64,000 bases of DNA, taken from NCBI RefSeq assembly GCF_014905175.1, contig NC_057788.1:2852001-2916000 (forward strand), in the 5' to 3' direction. A program made the translations under genes and the position numbers. The notes under the pieces were generated by a model that did no database searches, was not told the origin of the DNA, and saw only the letters and a program-made list of their open reading frames with translations. Each line of letters starts with the position of its first letter. Positions within the stretch are counted from its first letter, which is position 1. Source of the DNA: Aphidius gifuensis. Taxonomy: Eukaryota > Arthropoda > Insecta > Hymenoptera > Braconidae. Positions 27,382-42,113 of this stretch are shown here, one piece after another.

Positions 27382-30060
27382 GTCTCATCCACAAGTATAA
27401 CGATTTATCACGAGACCACTCGCCTGGGAACGAAGCGAGGGAATAAAAACAAATCCATCAAAAGTTTCGACGAGTCTTGATAAATCGAATGAGATAGAAA
27501 GAGAAAATAACAGGTGATATAGGTAAAAAAAAATAAATATATATGAAAATGAAAGAAAAAAAAAATAAAGAGAGAATAAGAACAAGAATCGGAAGCTTGA
27601 AGATTATCGAAAAAAAAAAAAAACATATGAGACACAGATAAAATGAGTATAGCAAAAGATGAAGAATCGATTATTGAAGAATCATATAAAAAAAACGAAA
27701 ATTCATTTTAAAAAAGCCAGTATATTTACAATTGAAATACGCCAATAGAATAACAGTTGATATATACTATATAGTCTATATAATGTTGATGAAAAAAAAT
27801 TATATAAATAAATAAATGATCTCACACGATGAATTTTCCCACCGTTCGAGTTTCCAGTTTCCAGTATTGAAAGTGATCAGTCTACACTCATGGACCCCCA
27901 TCAGTCAATCGACATTGTATAATTCATTTTTATCGTACTTATAAAGACTGTAATGTTATTGATAATATTCAATTGATGTTTTTTTTTTTTTTTTTGCTTA
28001 TTGTTTTTCAATGTTATACACTTGTTTCAGTTGAATAATAAGGTTAATAAAAATACTGTCATCATGATGGGATATATTAAAAATTTTTTTTCATTTTGAT
28101 TGGTATTTATTATTATTGGGAAAATAATATTTACTGATGGCCATTCAATATGCAGACAAAAACTAGTATATATTAATGTGCTTTTATTATTTTTTTATGA
28201 TGGGTCAAACAGGGAGCTTGATTGATTGAATTTGAATTTGGAAAAATGAAAAAATAAACGTAGTTCTATGTATTCCAATAAATTTTATAATAATTTTCAT
28301 GATGAGTTTGGAATAATATTTAAAAAGAAAATTATTGAATTTGGTTTTTTTCTGTGAAATTATTATTTATTCAAGGGAAAATAAAGTTATATAATTTAAT
28401 AGAGCGAAGAAGAAATTTAATTTAAATAAAAACCATTCAAATAAATTTTATTATTTTATTTTTTTTATTAATTCTCATTTACATGCATATTATTTACAAT
28501 ATATTGAGTAAATAATAAATTGTAGAAGTTTAAATATCAAAAAAAAAAAGGCAAATTTACATTTTTTAATATTTTTTTAATTCAATATTTGTCATCATTA
28601 AATATTGAATCGTAAAAACTTTATTAGTATAATTAATTTCAAATGAATTCTCTCATCTTGGGAATTTTATTTATTTTGTAATATATATATTTATTAAGTG
28701 GCTTTATATATTTTCAGTAATGATGTTGTAAAAGGGACACAAAAAAATTTTTTAAATATAAAAAACTAATAAATAACCAAAAAAACAGAAAGATTTGGTT
28801 GCAATGCTAGTCAAAATTCATAAAAAAAAAAAAAAAAGAAATTAAAATTCCATTCACACTGCATATAAATAATTTTCTCCAATCGATATTTTCTCAGCCT
28901 TATAAATATTTATTTATACATATACACAATACAATGTTAATGAATTCATCGTATCCATAATTTTTCAGTTTTAATTTTAATTACTTTTTAAACAAAAAAA
29001 TCTTGATTATTTATTTTAATCAAATTTTCTTTTTTTTACTCGTTTTTTTTTTTTGCTTTTTTTAATTCTAACATAATGTCTTTCAATATAAAGTGATTAA
29101 AAAAATTTTCTTGCAGTTTCAGCAACTACTACTTTTACTATAACGTTACTTTAAAATGCTTTTAGTTTGATTACGTTGCTGAAAGTACATATACGTATAT
29201 AAATATATATTATATATAATTGAGCTGAGGTACATAATTCATACAGACATTTATATATATTTTTACATTTTAACATACACATAAATGTGCACATGCTTTC
29301 AACTATATTATTCTTCCAATATGACTAATTTAACAAACAAAAAAAAGAGTCCCTAGCAAAAATTATCCAAACAATAATCAAAGAATCATAATAACATATT
29401 TAAAAAAAAAAATATTACATCGATCAATTAATTATTAATATAAATAATCAATTAACAAAAGCAATATTTATACTTATTTAATAAGTACACAAACAAATAA
29501 ACCGTATAATGAATATAAAAAGAAAAAAAAAAAAAAAAAACAAATTTGAAATTTAAGAAATAAGATACGCTTGGGCAATTCATTGAATATACTCTTACTC
29601 TTCGGAGGAGAGAAACCTTCAGTAGCAAGATCACGAAGTGTATAATAATAACAATAAAAATAATAATAAAAAAATATATATATATATATAAAAATGTACA
29701 CCAGATGGGAAGCTCAACACTGTTTTATACCAGGCATCGAGGGCAATGCGGCAGTGTACGTGATACGCCCTGGCAAATCTTCATTGCAATGTTAAGAAAC
29801 AAGAATCGAACAGAATAAAAAAAAAAAAACAAATAATAATAATATTAATAATAAAAATAAAAAAGAACACAGCCACCGATCGGCTGACTTGGTTAAATCG
29901 TGTTTCACAGCCACACAACATTATTTTATAACTATATATATTGTATGTAGCAAAGTGTATACGCAAAAGGCGGTACCAGTCATTCTGCTTTTCCCTTTAT
30001 ATATTACACTTTTCTCTCTTTGACTTGACCATCATCCACACATATCCTCTCATTTTTTTC
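27382..30060. other. No gene recognised
   Basis: A+T-rich, with mixed-composition patches near 27400-27490, 27830-27920 and 29560-29780. No continuous frame with balanced residues was found. Confidence 0.5.
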
Positions 30061-30078
30061 AGTACTTTGACCAGTTAC

Positions 30079-30246
30079 CTTAATGATTTGTTCAGATAAC
30101 CGGTCCAACAGGTAAATCCAATCGCGTGTTGTTCGCGTGGCCGAACATTCACGATTATCAACGAATACAACCGAACAAAGTCATTATACAAATAGCACTC
30201 ATTAGATTCGCCAATGTTGTTTGGCAAACGTGAAAAAGAAACCACA
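30079..30246 (-). other. Open splice-flanked segment, candidate exon
   Basis: The minus strand is open from about 30246 to a GTAACT donor at 30078. It reads RLPNNIGESNECYLYNDFVR, then LYSLIIVNVRPREQHAIGFT and CWTGYLNKSL. Balanced residues suggest more than chance. On the plus strand the same island has a good noncoding exon: acceptor TTTTTTCAG at 30061, 49 nt with stops in all frames, then GTAAAT at 30111. I cannot decide which strand is transcribed. Confidence 0.25.
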
Positions 30247-33200
30247 ATAAAAAAAAATAAAAATAAATATATAATGAATGTAAAAAAAAAAATAATTGAA
30301 TAAAAAAAACAAAGATAACAATAGGATTGATGTTAAAAAAAAAAAATTAAAACAAGACTTGGGAGAGATATGTGAGAAAAATGAAGAAACAAAAAAAAAA
30401 AATTGATGATTTGGAACAGACAAAATAAAAATAAATAAATGTACAATAGGAAATGACGATTTACTAAGTTGAAAAGTTTTGAATCACTTGGACAATCGGA
30501 CCTTGTCTTGAAGAACGTTGTGAAGTGTCGTTTCCGAGGACCATTAAAGATCTTGTCATGAATGTACAAAAAAAGGTCAAAAAGAATTATACAAAAAAAA
30601 AAATTTTAAATAAAAAATACTTGGTATCCGGACTTTATGCTGACTTTTTTTTTTTTAACTTGAGGACTTTTTATTCTCATTCATTGCAAAAAAGAGAGAG
30701 AGAAAAAATTGAAAGAGAGAAAGTCTCAATAAATTGACGTCTTTTCAAGTACCTTCACAATTCGCCACTGTCAATTATTTCATTTTTGAATACCTATATA
30801 ATATCGATATTTTTTTTTATCTTTTATTTATACACATGCATGTTCATTGTATTAAACTTGCATGTATATTTTTTTTATTTTTCTTTTATACATTCTGTAT
30901 ATTCATTTTATTTTTCAACAAATAAATTTGAAAAAAAAAATAAATAATTATACTAAAAAAAACATTAAAGTATTTGAACATCAAACTATCATTGTTATAT
31001 ACTAAACTTTACTTTTTAAATTTTTGATTGTTTAATAATGATTTCAATTTTGTATGTTGAAAAAGTTTTAATGATTTTAATTGTGATATATAGTTAAGGG
31101 TATTTTTATTTTTTTACATTCATATACGTGTTAATGTTTTAAATACTTAATATTATTAACTTGTTTTGTCGTAATTTATTACTGTTGTTATTACTTGATA
31201 GTTATTGATTTTTTTAAAGTTGATAATGTTAGTATAATGATAATGTTAGCAGTTGATAAATTAATATTGATGTAGAGAATTTATAATATAATCAGTGGAG
31301 ACAATAAAATAATGAATTTCTTAAATTTTAATTGTTCATTATTAAAATTCACAACAAAAGTTTACATTCAAATTGATTATTGAGATAAAAAATCAGATAA
31401 TCGTGTCCCTAAATAAATTCAAGAATAAATAGGTATATTTATTTTTCACTTGATCAATTTATAGTATTGATTGCAATATATTTCCCATTTCACAAATCGT
31501 GGTAGCAGAAAACACGAAATTGAAAATTAATTCCTACGTTAACAAATAAACTATTGTTTAATTTTTTTCTTTTTACAACAATAAATTTTCATTGTTAATT
31601 ATTTCTTGCTATTCTTGCAAGTTCAATTATCAATAATGATCACACAAATGAGTCAGTTTTTATCTTGACCTAATACATAAAAAATAAGAGAGAAATGTCA
31701 ATTCATTTAATGTAAATAAATTTATAATTTAAAACTTTTTATTTTCAGTCACAATGGTCCACGATCTGTGACATTACGTGACGCATTCAATTTATATTTT
31801 TACAGATTAATTTAATAATAAATTAATGATAATAAATAAAATAAAATAATTTTAAAATTTAAATAAATTAAATAAATCAATTTGAAACAATTCAAAGAAT
31901 ATCTTATAATAAAAATAATATAAATACATATTTTTAATAAAAAATTCAGAACAAAATATTTCTGCTCTACTCACTAATATTTATGAGTTTTACAATTTTT
32001 ATTATTTTTTTTTTTCCTTTTTTCATAATTGCAAAATCAAAGTATTTCTTTCATAGATGAAACTTTTTCTTTTTTTTTTTTTTTTTTACCAATTTAAAGA
32101 TAATCGAATATTTTTGAATTTTAAATATTCTTTTTTTATTCATGAAGGTTTCTACTGATAAAGGTTCAAGCAGAATATCAATTTTCAAATTTACAAGTTC
32201 GAATATGAATTAAAAAAAAAAAAAAAAAAAAAAGTTTTTAAAATGATATTAAAAATATTTAAAATCATCTATGGACGGTACAATAAATCCCGACTAATAC
32301 AAACACTCAAAACAAGTTTAATTAATTTTTTATATATAATTGTGATTATTATAATTTTTTATAAAACGTTAAGAAAAATATATTATCATATTTAAAAGTA
32401 TAAAATATATACATTTTTATTTTTAAATATGCATCATGACTTATCATCTAAAATCTAAATATTTTTTCCATATGTCAGTAATAAAATAATATTTCAACAA
32501 GTAACAATAATTATTATACAGAAATAGAACTAAGAAAATAGTTTTGAAAAAAAACAAAACTATCTATTATCTTAATTGTTTAAAGATTAAATTTAATAAA
32601 AAATTATGTATCTTTATTAATTTTTCTAAACTAATTAATTCATTTATTTATTTATTTATTTATTTATTTATTCATTTATTTATTTATTTTTCCATACTGG
32701 ATGAATATATTTAAATAGTTTGATCATGCGTAGCTTGGTATTTACTACATGGTAATATAATAACCGATTGATCGTCAATAGCACCTTTAAATATAGGTAT
32801 AAGATTTTTAAAAACCACTGTAAGACAAGTACAACCACCAATGAAGTAAACCCGGTTATATTATTTATTTATTTTTTTGTTTACAACATTCCAAGCTGAC
32901 GAGTTTCTGGAAAACTATATGCATTTATATATGTATCAGAAAACTAAAGTATGGTCAAGATGAGTTTGAAATGTGCAAAAGTCTTTTCATGTTTATATGA
33001 GCTGGATCAACTTTATAACTACACATTGATACAACCACACATATACACACAACATCAAGAATTAATGTGTATGTATTTTAAACTTGCGTGTTGTCTTTCC
33101 ATTATGGAATTATTGTCATTTAAACGTATACGAAGATTTTAAAAGATATATTTTTTCAATAAATATATTAACAAGTTCATCGTGTCTCATTTTGTTATAC

Positions 33201-35417
33201 ACAAATAAATATTTCAACATATATAAATGCGTGTTCAAGGTCTTTTTCTTAAATAATAATTTGTATATATTGATAAAACATTTCAAATTTATTATTATTA
33301 TTTTTTATATTTAATTTATTGTAATATATACATTGGTAAAAAATATATATTTATTAATATATTGAATGAGGTTAATAAAAGTGATGATAGTTTTTCAAGT
33401 ATTTTAATAAAAGAAATAGAATAATAAATGACGTTTCATTGAAAAAAAAAACAACAAGTTGTTTTTTATTTTAATAATTTAGCTGCTATTGTCACTTAGC
33501 TATTAATATATGTTCAAGACAAATGAAAAAAATAAAAATATTTAGTGTACGTAGTCATTGAACATTATATAAACACTGAGAATAAAATTAAGAAATATTT
33601 TTGTTAAACCAACCATAAAATTGCACATTCTCACTTTAATGTACTTAAAACATCAGACACAAAAAGCATTAAACTGTCAAGTAGGTGCAATTGCATGTTT
33701 TGTTACTGGTCATGTGATGTGATTCGAAGCATAACGATATAACTTCCCAGGAGATTTCATAGACCCGTAACTCCCTTAAATTCTAATGACAATTCTATAC
33801 ACACATTAACAAAAACAAAAAAAAAAAACATCAACAACAACATCAACAATGAGAAACAAAAAAAAGATTGATTGAAATAGAAAAGTTTTTTCATCAAATA
33901 ACAGCATTCATTCCAGTAAAAATAAAAAAATATTTTCAATAAAATTTTTGCAGAATTTTCTATTTGCACTAGTAGTAAAATCAATAATTGGTCAGACATA
34001 AAAGTAAATATGCATTATTTCACATACTTGTTAACATAAAAGCATGATATAAATAAAAACAATAAAATAATAAAAATTTTAAATGTTTAAAAATAATAAT
34101 TGATATAAATAATAATAAATTTATTATGAAAATAAAAAAGTATATATCGTCAACAAGTGTAGTCAATAAAATATTTTATGGTGCAAGTGAATAAATCGAT
34201 TTATACACAAAAGCAAAGGTCCATAGAGATATTTAATAGACGAATTGTAACACAATAATATTTCTCAGTATAAATTTATCGAATCATCAACGATACACAA
34301 CAAATATTTACAAAGATATACAATGTGTCTGTTGAACGCATGTTAGAACAGGTTGTGAGTTACTATTTGATGTTATAAATACACACACACACATAAACAT
34401 AGACACACAAATATATATATATAATATATTTATCGATAAATATTACAGGTTTTAAAATACCGGTCCTATCCTATAAGCAACTAGTTCAGTTTCAGTATCT
34501 TGAGTTGTTCAATGTCTTGCTACACTTGTACATATACACTGGCTTCCGTGATGCCTGGGGCAAATTAAAAAATGAGTGGAAAGTTTTTAGCGTCCAGTAA
34601 TCATTAAATTGCAATATACCATGATAAAATATACATATACCTATAAATAAAATAGACTATGCATGAAATCAGTCGAAGAATATATATACATATGCGAAAA
34701 GTTCTATGTTAGAAAATAAATAAAGCAAAGATTTTTATGTGTAAAAAAATCGACATATGTTATGTATAGCTAAGGAAAATGTATCAGTATATATAAAGTA
34801 CATGTCAATGTGGGCTAAGAAGATTCTACAAAAGTAAGCTAAAAAAAAAAAATGAAAATAAAATATGAAAGAAAATATGAGGCAAGCTTGAAAAAATAAA
34901 AAAAGTATAGAAGGGGCAGGTGGTTGATGATGCTTGAAAAGCCCGAGGGTATAAGAGGGTCTTTTTAAGTCAAAGACGAATGAAAGCCAAGAAGTAAATT
35001 ATATATAAATTCAAGTCGGTTTTATTCGTTGATATTCGTGTATCATCGGGCACGCGAAGATCACGCGTATCAAGGTCGTGGTCGTGCGTCTACCTTCATT
35101 TTTGAATCACAGAGAGCAAGTGCATGTATATACCATCAGAAAAAAATGAAAAAAAAAATCATATACACGCCTCTTAATCCTAACATATATGTATGTAATA
35201 TATTGTAATATGTATTGAAGTTAAAAATATGTATTTTTTTTTTTTATCCCTCCCGAAGGCTCATCCGGTCGAAGTGCGCCTTTTACTGCAAAATAAATGT
35301 ACAAGAGGGGATAAATCCAGTATAAAGTAAGAGCAACATATACTTGTTGTTGGAGAACAATTTATCCTTGTTTATCTTAAATATTTTTTGTATTTATCAT
35401 CTTTTTCTAATCTCCCT
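30247..35417. other. No gene recognised
   Basis: A+T-rich, with several poly(A)/poly(T) runs and the TTTA repeat. An island at 34900-35120 is open on the plus strand, including YHRAREDHAYQGRGRASTF, but has no ATG or clear splice borders. Confidence 0.5.
32642..32689 (+). repeat. TTTA microsatellite
   Basis: About twelve units of TTTA, interrupted once by TTCA. Confidence 0.9.
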
Positions 35418-35558
35418 CTACAAGGATGTTGCCTGAAGCACCTTCGGTCCAGAACTAATCGTCGAAATAAACCGACGATTCTCTTCTACGGCTGAACAGC
35501 CACCTGCTTTATGTCGGCATGATGGAGATCGACGCCTCTTTTCTACCTCACCGCTCAT
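35418..35558 (-). CDS. Small ORF (46 codons) in an isolated balanced-composition island
   Basis: The island at 35410-35570 is among the least A+T-rich sequence in the window. The minus strand opens MSGEVEKRRRSPSCRHKAGG, CSAVEENRRF and ends LQATSL, stop. It is basic at the start and has balanced codons. Plus-strand frames are interrupted. It could be a small-protein gene, an exon, or a conserved regulatory element. No family recognised. Confidence 0.25.
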   Translation of the reverse strand: MSGEVEKRRRSPSCRHKAGGCSAVEENRRFISTISSGPKVLQATSL

Positions 35559-36187
35559 CCAAAGTATTTTTATCTTTCTCTTGGTATATCAATTTGTATC
35601 TGTTTATTTCATTTTATATATGTATAATATGTATAACTTGTATAAATGTACATCAGTAATGCCTGCAGCAGCAACCTACTCTCTTCTCTTATTTCATCGA
35701 CCACACTGCTCCAGCTTCAAGCCTTCAATGTATTAACTATTATATATATCTATATGTATATCTCTATATATACCTACTGCATCATTTGGGAAAATTAGAT
35801 GGCAGAGTTTATACTGCAAAATTGCTCGATTATACCTCGAAAATAGTTTGTACGAGATTAACTTGGAAATAGACGGATATTACTGACTGTACATGTACGT
35901 TAACATATATTTTTTCTCAAATTTGCTTTTTTATACTTTGAAGTGGTCCCGGGCTTTTGATGGTTCAAGAAGTACTCAATAGAGTTTGTTTAGCTCAGGA
36001 TGAGTTGTGGGTTTTTATAAATTTTTTTTTTCATGTTTTTTTTTGTTTATTTTTTTATTTTACGGCACTGTTTGTTCTTCATAAATTTATTTCATTTATT
36101 ATTTATTTATTTGTTTTTTTGTTTTAATTTTTTTTCATCATAAAGATTAAACAAAAAATAAAGGATCTCTTAGGAGAATTACCACTC

Positions 36188-36222
36188 GATGATGATAATG
36201 ATAATGATGATGATGATGATGA
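36188..36222 (+). repeat. GAT microsatellite
   Basis: An imperfect GAT/AAT trinucleotide run. The reverse strand would read as His-rich, which explains a misleading His-rich open frame here. Confidence 0.85.
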
Positions 36223-38348
36223 CCGTATCCGTAAAGCAACATTGGACATAGTTTTGAGTTCAGCGTACTGATCGATTTCATCGAGTATTGCAATTGGTTT
36301 GATGTACACAAGAAATGGAATGCCCGGTTGTTTAAAGTTTCAACTTGTTCTAGCACGACAGCCAACTTCCTTACTTAGTAAAATCCGGTTGTTTCACAAC
36401 GCACTCTCTTTGTCGCATTTCCGTAATGAACGATCATTTAACGATCAGTTTTACCGGGAATATACCTTTTTTATTTTTTTTCCCCAGATTTTTTTAATAA
36501 TAAAAAAATAAAAAATACAATAAAATATTTATTTTTCTAATTTATTTTATATATTTTTTTTTTCAAATTATAAAATAATTGGAAATAAATAATTACAAAA
36601 TACAAAAACAACAACAACAAGAAATGATATTTAATGAAAAAAAATCAAAATTTTAAAACATCTGTTTATGTTTTTTTTTTTCATTTATTAATTTTGTATT
36701 TATGGAATGCAATCTTGATCTGAAAAAATATATATACACTGTAAATTTTAACTATATCAATAAATGTATTTTTTTTTTTAACATGTTAAACACATGTAGC
36801 AAAAAGATGACTGTATATTTAAATATTTACTGTTTAATTTAATTGTAAATAAATATAAAATATATAGATTTGAAAATAAGATAAAAACTATTATATAATA
36901 AATTAAATTGAATAAAAATAAAATTATTATAAACTTAAATTTATAATAATAAATAATAATAAATTAGAATAATTTTATTACCGTAAAAACTAGATTTTTA
37001 TTTTATGTTGTTTTATACAAGTTTATTTTTATTTTGTATTTTCAAGAGACACATACCACAAAATACCTTTTAGAAACTCTCATGTGTCATTGTCAAGTGC
37101 TAACCTACTGGCAATACAAATGCAGGGAAAAGACAATTGGAGATAGGATATCAAATATATATTTAGTATATACATATATAAAGAATATATAGATGTATGT
37201 ACAATTGTACATGTACCGAGTTGTCCCTGGGGATTTTAATGGATTTCGAAGATACTCGAGAGGAATTAAATGTCAAGCTGTATGCGGGGGTTACATTTAT
37301 AAAAACAATAAAATAAAAAATGTAAAATGAGTTACTTTATACATATATACTTTATACACTTATAAATATAACATATATATTTTTATGTTTTAGTAAATGT
37401 AGTGGTGTTCACGAAGCTTGCAACAGCTTGCTCATAGTTCAGCAACCGAGCCGTTCAACAGCTCGATGTGAATTTTAATGTACTTGCCATATCGTAAGCA
37501 CGTATTCAATGCGTGTATCAACTAAATGTATACATTTATTTTTACAATGTTTAAATAAATGATAAATGAAAAAAAATAATCATCGAAATAATAGAATTAA
37601 AAATACATATACATTTGTGTATTAATTTATTTCTCATTTTGATATATTCTATTACTTGAAAATAATTGTAATTTTTTTGATGATCCATAACGATAATTAA
37701 ATATTTTAGAAAAAATATTTTTTAAATTTAATATAGATAATAAAGAATTTAAATGAAAAATATGTTTTTACAAATTTAATTGGAATTTGAAAATTGTTTT
37801 ACAAATTTTTTTTAATTAATTTTTTATTTTTTTGAGTATACTTATGTAAAAATATTTATTAAATTTTTAATAATATAAATTTTACAATTATATAAAATGA
37901 AAAAAATAAAAAATATCTATTTAAATGTATTATAAATAAATAAAAAAAAAAAAAAGGATGAAAAAATTTGAGTTTTACAGTAGAAAAAATGATTTAAATA
38001 AAATTAAAAAAATAGAATTTCTAAAAAATTAGAAAAGAAAATAAAATAAAAATATATTTATGAATATTAATAAAAATACGTGTTTACTTCAGGTCATGCT
38101 TAAGTAACGTCTGAAGCATTTTACAGACAGAATATGGTAGGTAATATTAATGCATAGCAGTCGTTGCTTGAATCAGCTTTTACACAGAGTTTCGAAACCT
38201 CAAACATCGCATACAAGATGCAAGGGTGTTATGTAGTATGATAGAGAAGTTTTAGAATTGCTACTGCAGACTAAGATAGAGCAAGAAGAAAAAAAAAAAA
38301 AACACACACAGTTAATATATAGAGCCTTCGGGCAATTCAAGTTGTATA

Positions 38349-38367
38349 GTTGTTGTTGTTGTTGTTG
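38349..38367 (+). repeat. GTT microsatellite
   Basis: About six GTT units. Confidence 0.85.
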
Positions 38368-41300
38368 GTTGTATTACTATATATATCCTTTTACACCAGT
38401 TTATCTCTCTGCTTTTCACTCATTCGCGGTGTACTTCACCAGTGGCGGTGTGCAGCGATTCTTACAAGACAAGTTCAACAAAAAAATAATAATATAAAAT
38501 AAAAATATTAACTCTAGTATACAGTAAAGGTAGTTAAATTGATATAAAAAAAAAACAATAGTAAAAAATATAAAACAAAAAAAAATTAATACAGTAAAAA
38601 TAACAACAAACTTATGAGAGATAAAAAAACAATTAAATATATAAAATACAGAAAAATCAAATGGTTCATTTATACACCTTTGTTTTCAACTTTTTATAAA
38701 TAAATAAATAAATTTTTTTAAAAACAACTGGACTCGAGTTTGTTGTGTATATAGTTACAAAATAAAATTTCAATTTAATTGGACAACATTTGTTGAAAGA
38801 CGTAAAGTAACTTTTTTTTTTGTTTTATTTTTATATATAAATATATTGATAATGAGATAATGGGTCCAGATGTTGATAAATTCATTTGATGAGAAAAAAA
38901 AAAAAAAACATGACGTAAAAAAAAATAATTGAAAAAATTCTTATCAAGTAGAAAAAAAAATAAAATTTTGTTGATAAAATTATTTGACAAAAATCTGCAA
39001 GTGTTTGCATATTTTTAAATTCAAGAATTTTCAAGTAAAGATATATATTTAATTGAAGCTTTTTAGAAATAAAAAATATGTCGAAAATATCTTAATTAAA
39101 ATACCATGAAATAGCTTAAATATATACTCAATTTCTGGACACTGGAATGTCTGTGATGCTGTATAAAATATCTTAGTTTTTTTTTTTTTCAAAATGTACA
39201 AAAAAAATTCCACACTTAAATTTAAAAATATTTTACTTGTTTGTTACTAAATTCAAATCATTATTATTTATTTTTTTTTCATTCTATTTGACATGATTGT
39301 TGGGATATTTAAAATTTTTCTATTCAATTTTTTATCTCAGTGATATGAAATTATGTCTCATCTTGCTTGGCAGGTTGCTTCTGTCTTATCAGATTAAACT
39401 CTATTAAATTTTTGTGTTTATTCATTGGTTTTTTTTTTTTTTTTCGTAGCTCGCATGAGTTGTCGTGATGAGTAGACACCTTACCCTTACACTGCATAAG
39501 TAAGCAAACGTTTATTTAAAAGATATCATCGCAAACTTGCGCCTCTTACAATGATCCCCATATATATGTATACATGTGAAAGGTTAAATCTTTTAAGTTA
39601 CCAACATCGTCATAGTAAATATATATATAGTAAAAACCACCACCCAAATGAAACTGTTTACTCGCAAAAACACGATTCAAAGATTTTATCTAATCGTTAC
39701 TTTTTGATCTCATAAATGTTCATAGAAACGTAAAAAGGAGCTGCATCACAGTTTTTCTGTTTACTCTATCAACTGTTGTATAAAGTTGTTATATAAACTA
39801 CAAGTGACAAGCTTCACTAAATAATTTTATTGTTTACTTCCCTTAGAAAATTATCTTTAACACAATATTGACAACAAAAGTTATGTCTTTTATTTGTTTT
39901 AAATTTTAATGTATATGTTTATATTTTTATATAAATTCTTTTTAATTACTTAAAATATTTATATAATTTTTAATATTAACAATTTTTATTTTTATTATTT
40001 TCCCAATTACATTATTAATAAAGTTTTATCTGAGGTTTTGTCTACTACATAAAGAAAAAAAAAAAAAAGAAAATGTCAATACATTAAAATATTTAAAATT
40101 CATCAAAATAAAATGTTTTATTTATTTATTTTTTTTTATTTTCAATACATTGAAATCTACAACGTTCTATCATGTACAAGTGATATGAATATTTTCTTTT
40201 GTTTTTCGTTGAATAACTTGTAAATGCAATATGAAATTTTCATATATCGTAGAAAAATAAAAAAACCAATATTTTTTGTATCAAATATTCTACATCAACA
40301 ATAAACAAGTATATATTTATTTTTTTTTTATTATATAAAATCAATTCAGTGGTAATCAACTTGAAAATTTATGAAGAAAAAAAGAAGGTTTTTCTTAAGA
40401 ATCACAAGTCATTGTTTTAACATTGTGTTACAACAGTCGAGTAGATAGAAAAAAAAAATTGAATAAAAATATTTCAAGTATATTCTAGTTTGAGATGTAC
40501 TCAAAAAACAATGATGTAGAATGTATATATAGATTTTATTGAGTACTCAATTCAAACTTTATGAATCAAAAAGACTCCAACAACAAGATCATACTGACCT
40601 ACAGTAAAATTCAAAAAAAATTATTTCAATAAATCATACAATACAATTTTTTTCATTCAATTTCGTTTTATTATTTTTTATTAAGCCACTTGCACAACAA
40701 TTCAATAATATAAATATATAAATGCTAACATGGAAATTCATATCAACAAAAATGAAAATAAAAAAAAAAAAAACCATTTATATTGTTTATTATGATTTAA
40801 GTAAAATTTTTATTTTTAATTATTCAATTATAAATATATCTTGAATTTACATTTCGATAAAATAAAAAAAAAATATTTTTAAATAATATATGTACTCGTA
40901 AATAATAATTACAAAATTTGTATTTTTTTTTCGTTATATTATTAAAATGTTATATTTAATTTAATGTAAAAATTTATTAAATATTTATTTTAAATAATAT
41001 ACATGTATAAGCACAATTAATTTATAAAAAAAAAAAAATATAATACTCATAATCAAGACAATATTGACACATTTAATGTACATAGTTCCTAAAAATTAAA
41101 AAAATTTTTTAATTATAAAAAAATTTCGATTAAAGTGTTCACCATGCTTGCTATTTTTTTTTATAATCACTCATCTAATATACGCTGAATAATCAAAAAA
41201 AAATATTTTACCTTAAATGAAATTTTTTTTCAGTGAATTTTTTTGTCTATTTTTTTTTTCTTTCATCATCAAATATATACGAGTGACATTTGCTCATATA

Positions 41301-41908
41301 TACTATAATAATAATAATTCTCATTTGAAAGCATAAGAAAAAAAAAAAATATATATATATCATAAAGAATTCAGGATAAAAAAAACTGGATACCGAAGGT
41401 CGGTGTCAGCAAAAGAGATAGAGTGTAGCAGTATGACCGGTTAGAGAGACTCTCGTATTATATATTAAGTAAATAACACATTGACGCCACCAAGCTTAAG
41501 GTGTAGAGAGAGGGATGAAGAGCAAGGTACAAGACTCACCTTTATTCAGGAGTCTTGCTGATGATTCAAGTAAAAACCACAAGTTGATAAAACGAAAAAA
41601 AAAAAAATTAAAAAAAAAAAAACAAATGCAAATATAAAAAAAACCAGCTTTTTTTTTCATTAAAAAAATTTTAAAATAAATAAATAAAGTTTATAATTTT
41701 TAAGCTTTGATAATAGTAAGCTAATTTAATTTTTTAATATTAATTTTGTACTGTTTTTTTTAGGTATTATTTTACTCTTTTTTTAATTTTATTTTACTCA
41801 TTTTTTTCCTTTTTTTTTTAACATTTTTCATTAAAAATATCCTTTGTGCTTTGTGATGGCTAATATTATAGAGAGCACATTATATATAATGTGAATATGA
41901 AGTTAAAA

Positions 41909-41931
41909 AGAGAGGGAGAGAGAGAGAGAGA
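41909..41931 (+). repeat. GA microsatellite
   Basis: AGAGAGGGAGAGAGAGAG-type run just upstream of the candidate exon at 42000. Confidence 0.85.
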
Positions 41932-41999
41932 TGATATTCTCAAGCAAGTTTGGCTGCTGCTGTTGAAGATTCAAGTCACTTCTTACTTCTATAAATATC

Positions 42000-42054
42000 A
42001 TGGCTCATTATTTTGCTGCGTATATTGCTGGCACCTGTCGTGTGGTGGTTTCAG
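42000..42054 (+). CDS. Candidate first coding exon, unknown protein
   Basis: In a less A+T-rich island at 41930-42130, an ATG opens MAHYFAAYIAGTCRVVVS plus one base and ends at a strong donor (TTTCAG then GTAAAG). Unspliced, the frame runs to a stop at 42111-42113 for 37 residues in all. A second overlapping frame is open across the same island from the preceding GA repeat to the donor, so the coding frame is uncertain and the exon could be untranslated. No family recognised. Confidence 0.3.
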
Positions 42055-42113
42055 GTAAAGGTTGTATACGGTTCGATGAACAAGTCCGGCTACAGGGTGT
42101 GTGCAAGAGATGA

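Larger units (their letters stand above)
35559..41999. other. No gene recognised
   Basis: A+T-rich, with patches at 36290-36450, 37390-37510, 38390-38470, 39440-39560 and 41390-41560. Their open frames are short and unsupported by splice signals. Confidence 0.5.

Noticed and set aside
27401..27635. Several overlapping minus-strand Phe/Ser-rich frames
   Set aside because: They read through complementary poly(A)/GA-rich DNA and are low complexity; none has coherent borders.
36147..36365. His-rich minus-strand frame
   Set aside because: The His run is the complement of a GAT/AAT microsatellite; no family support.
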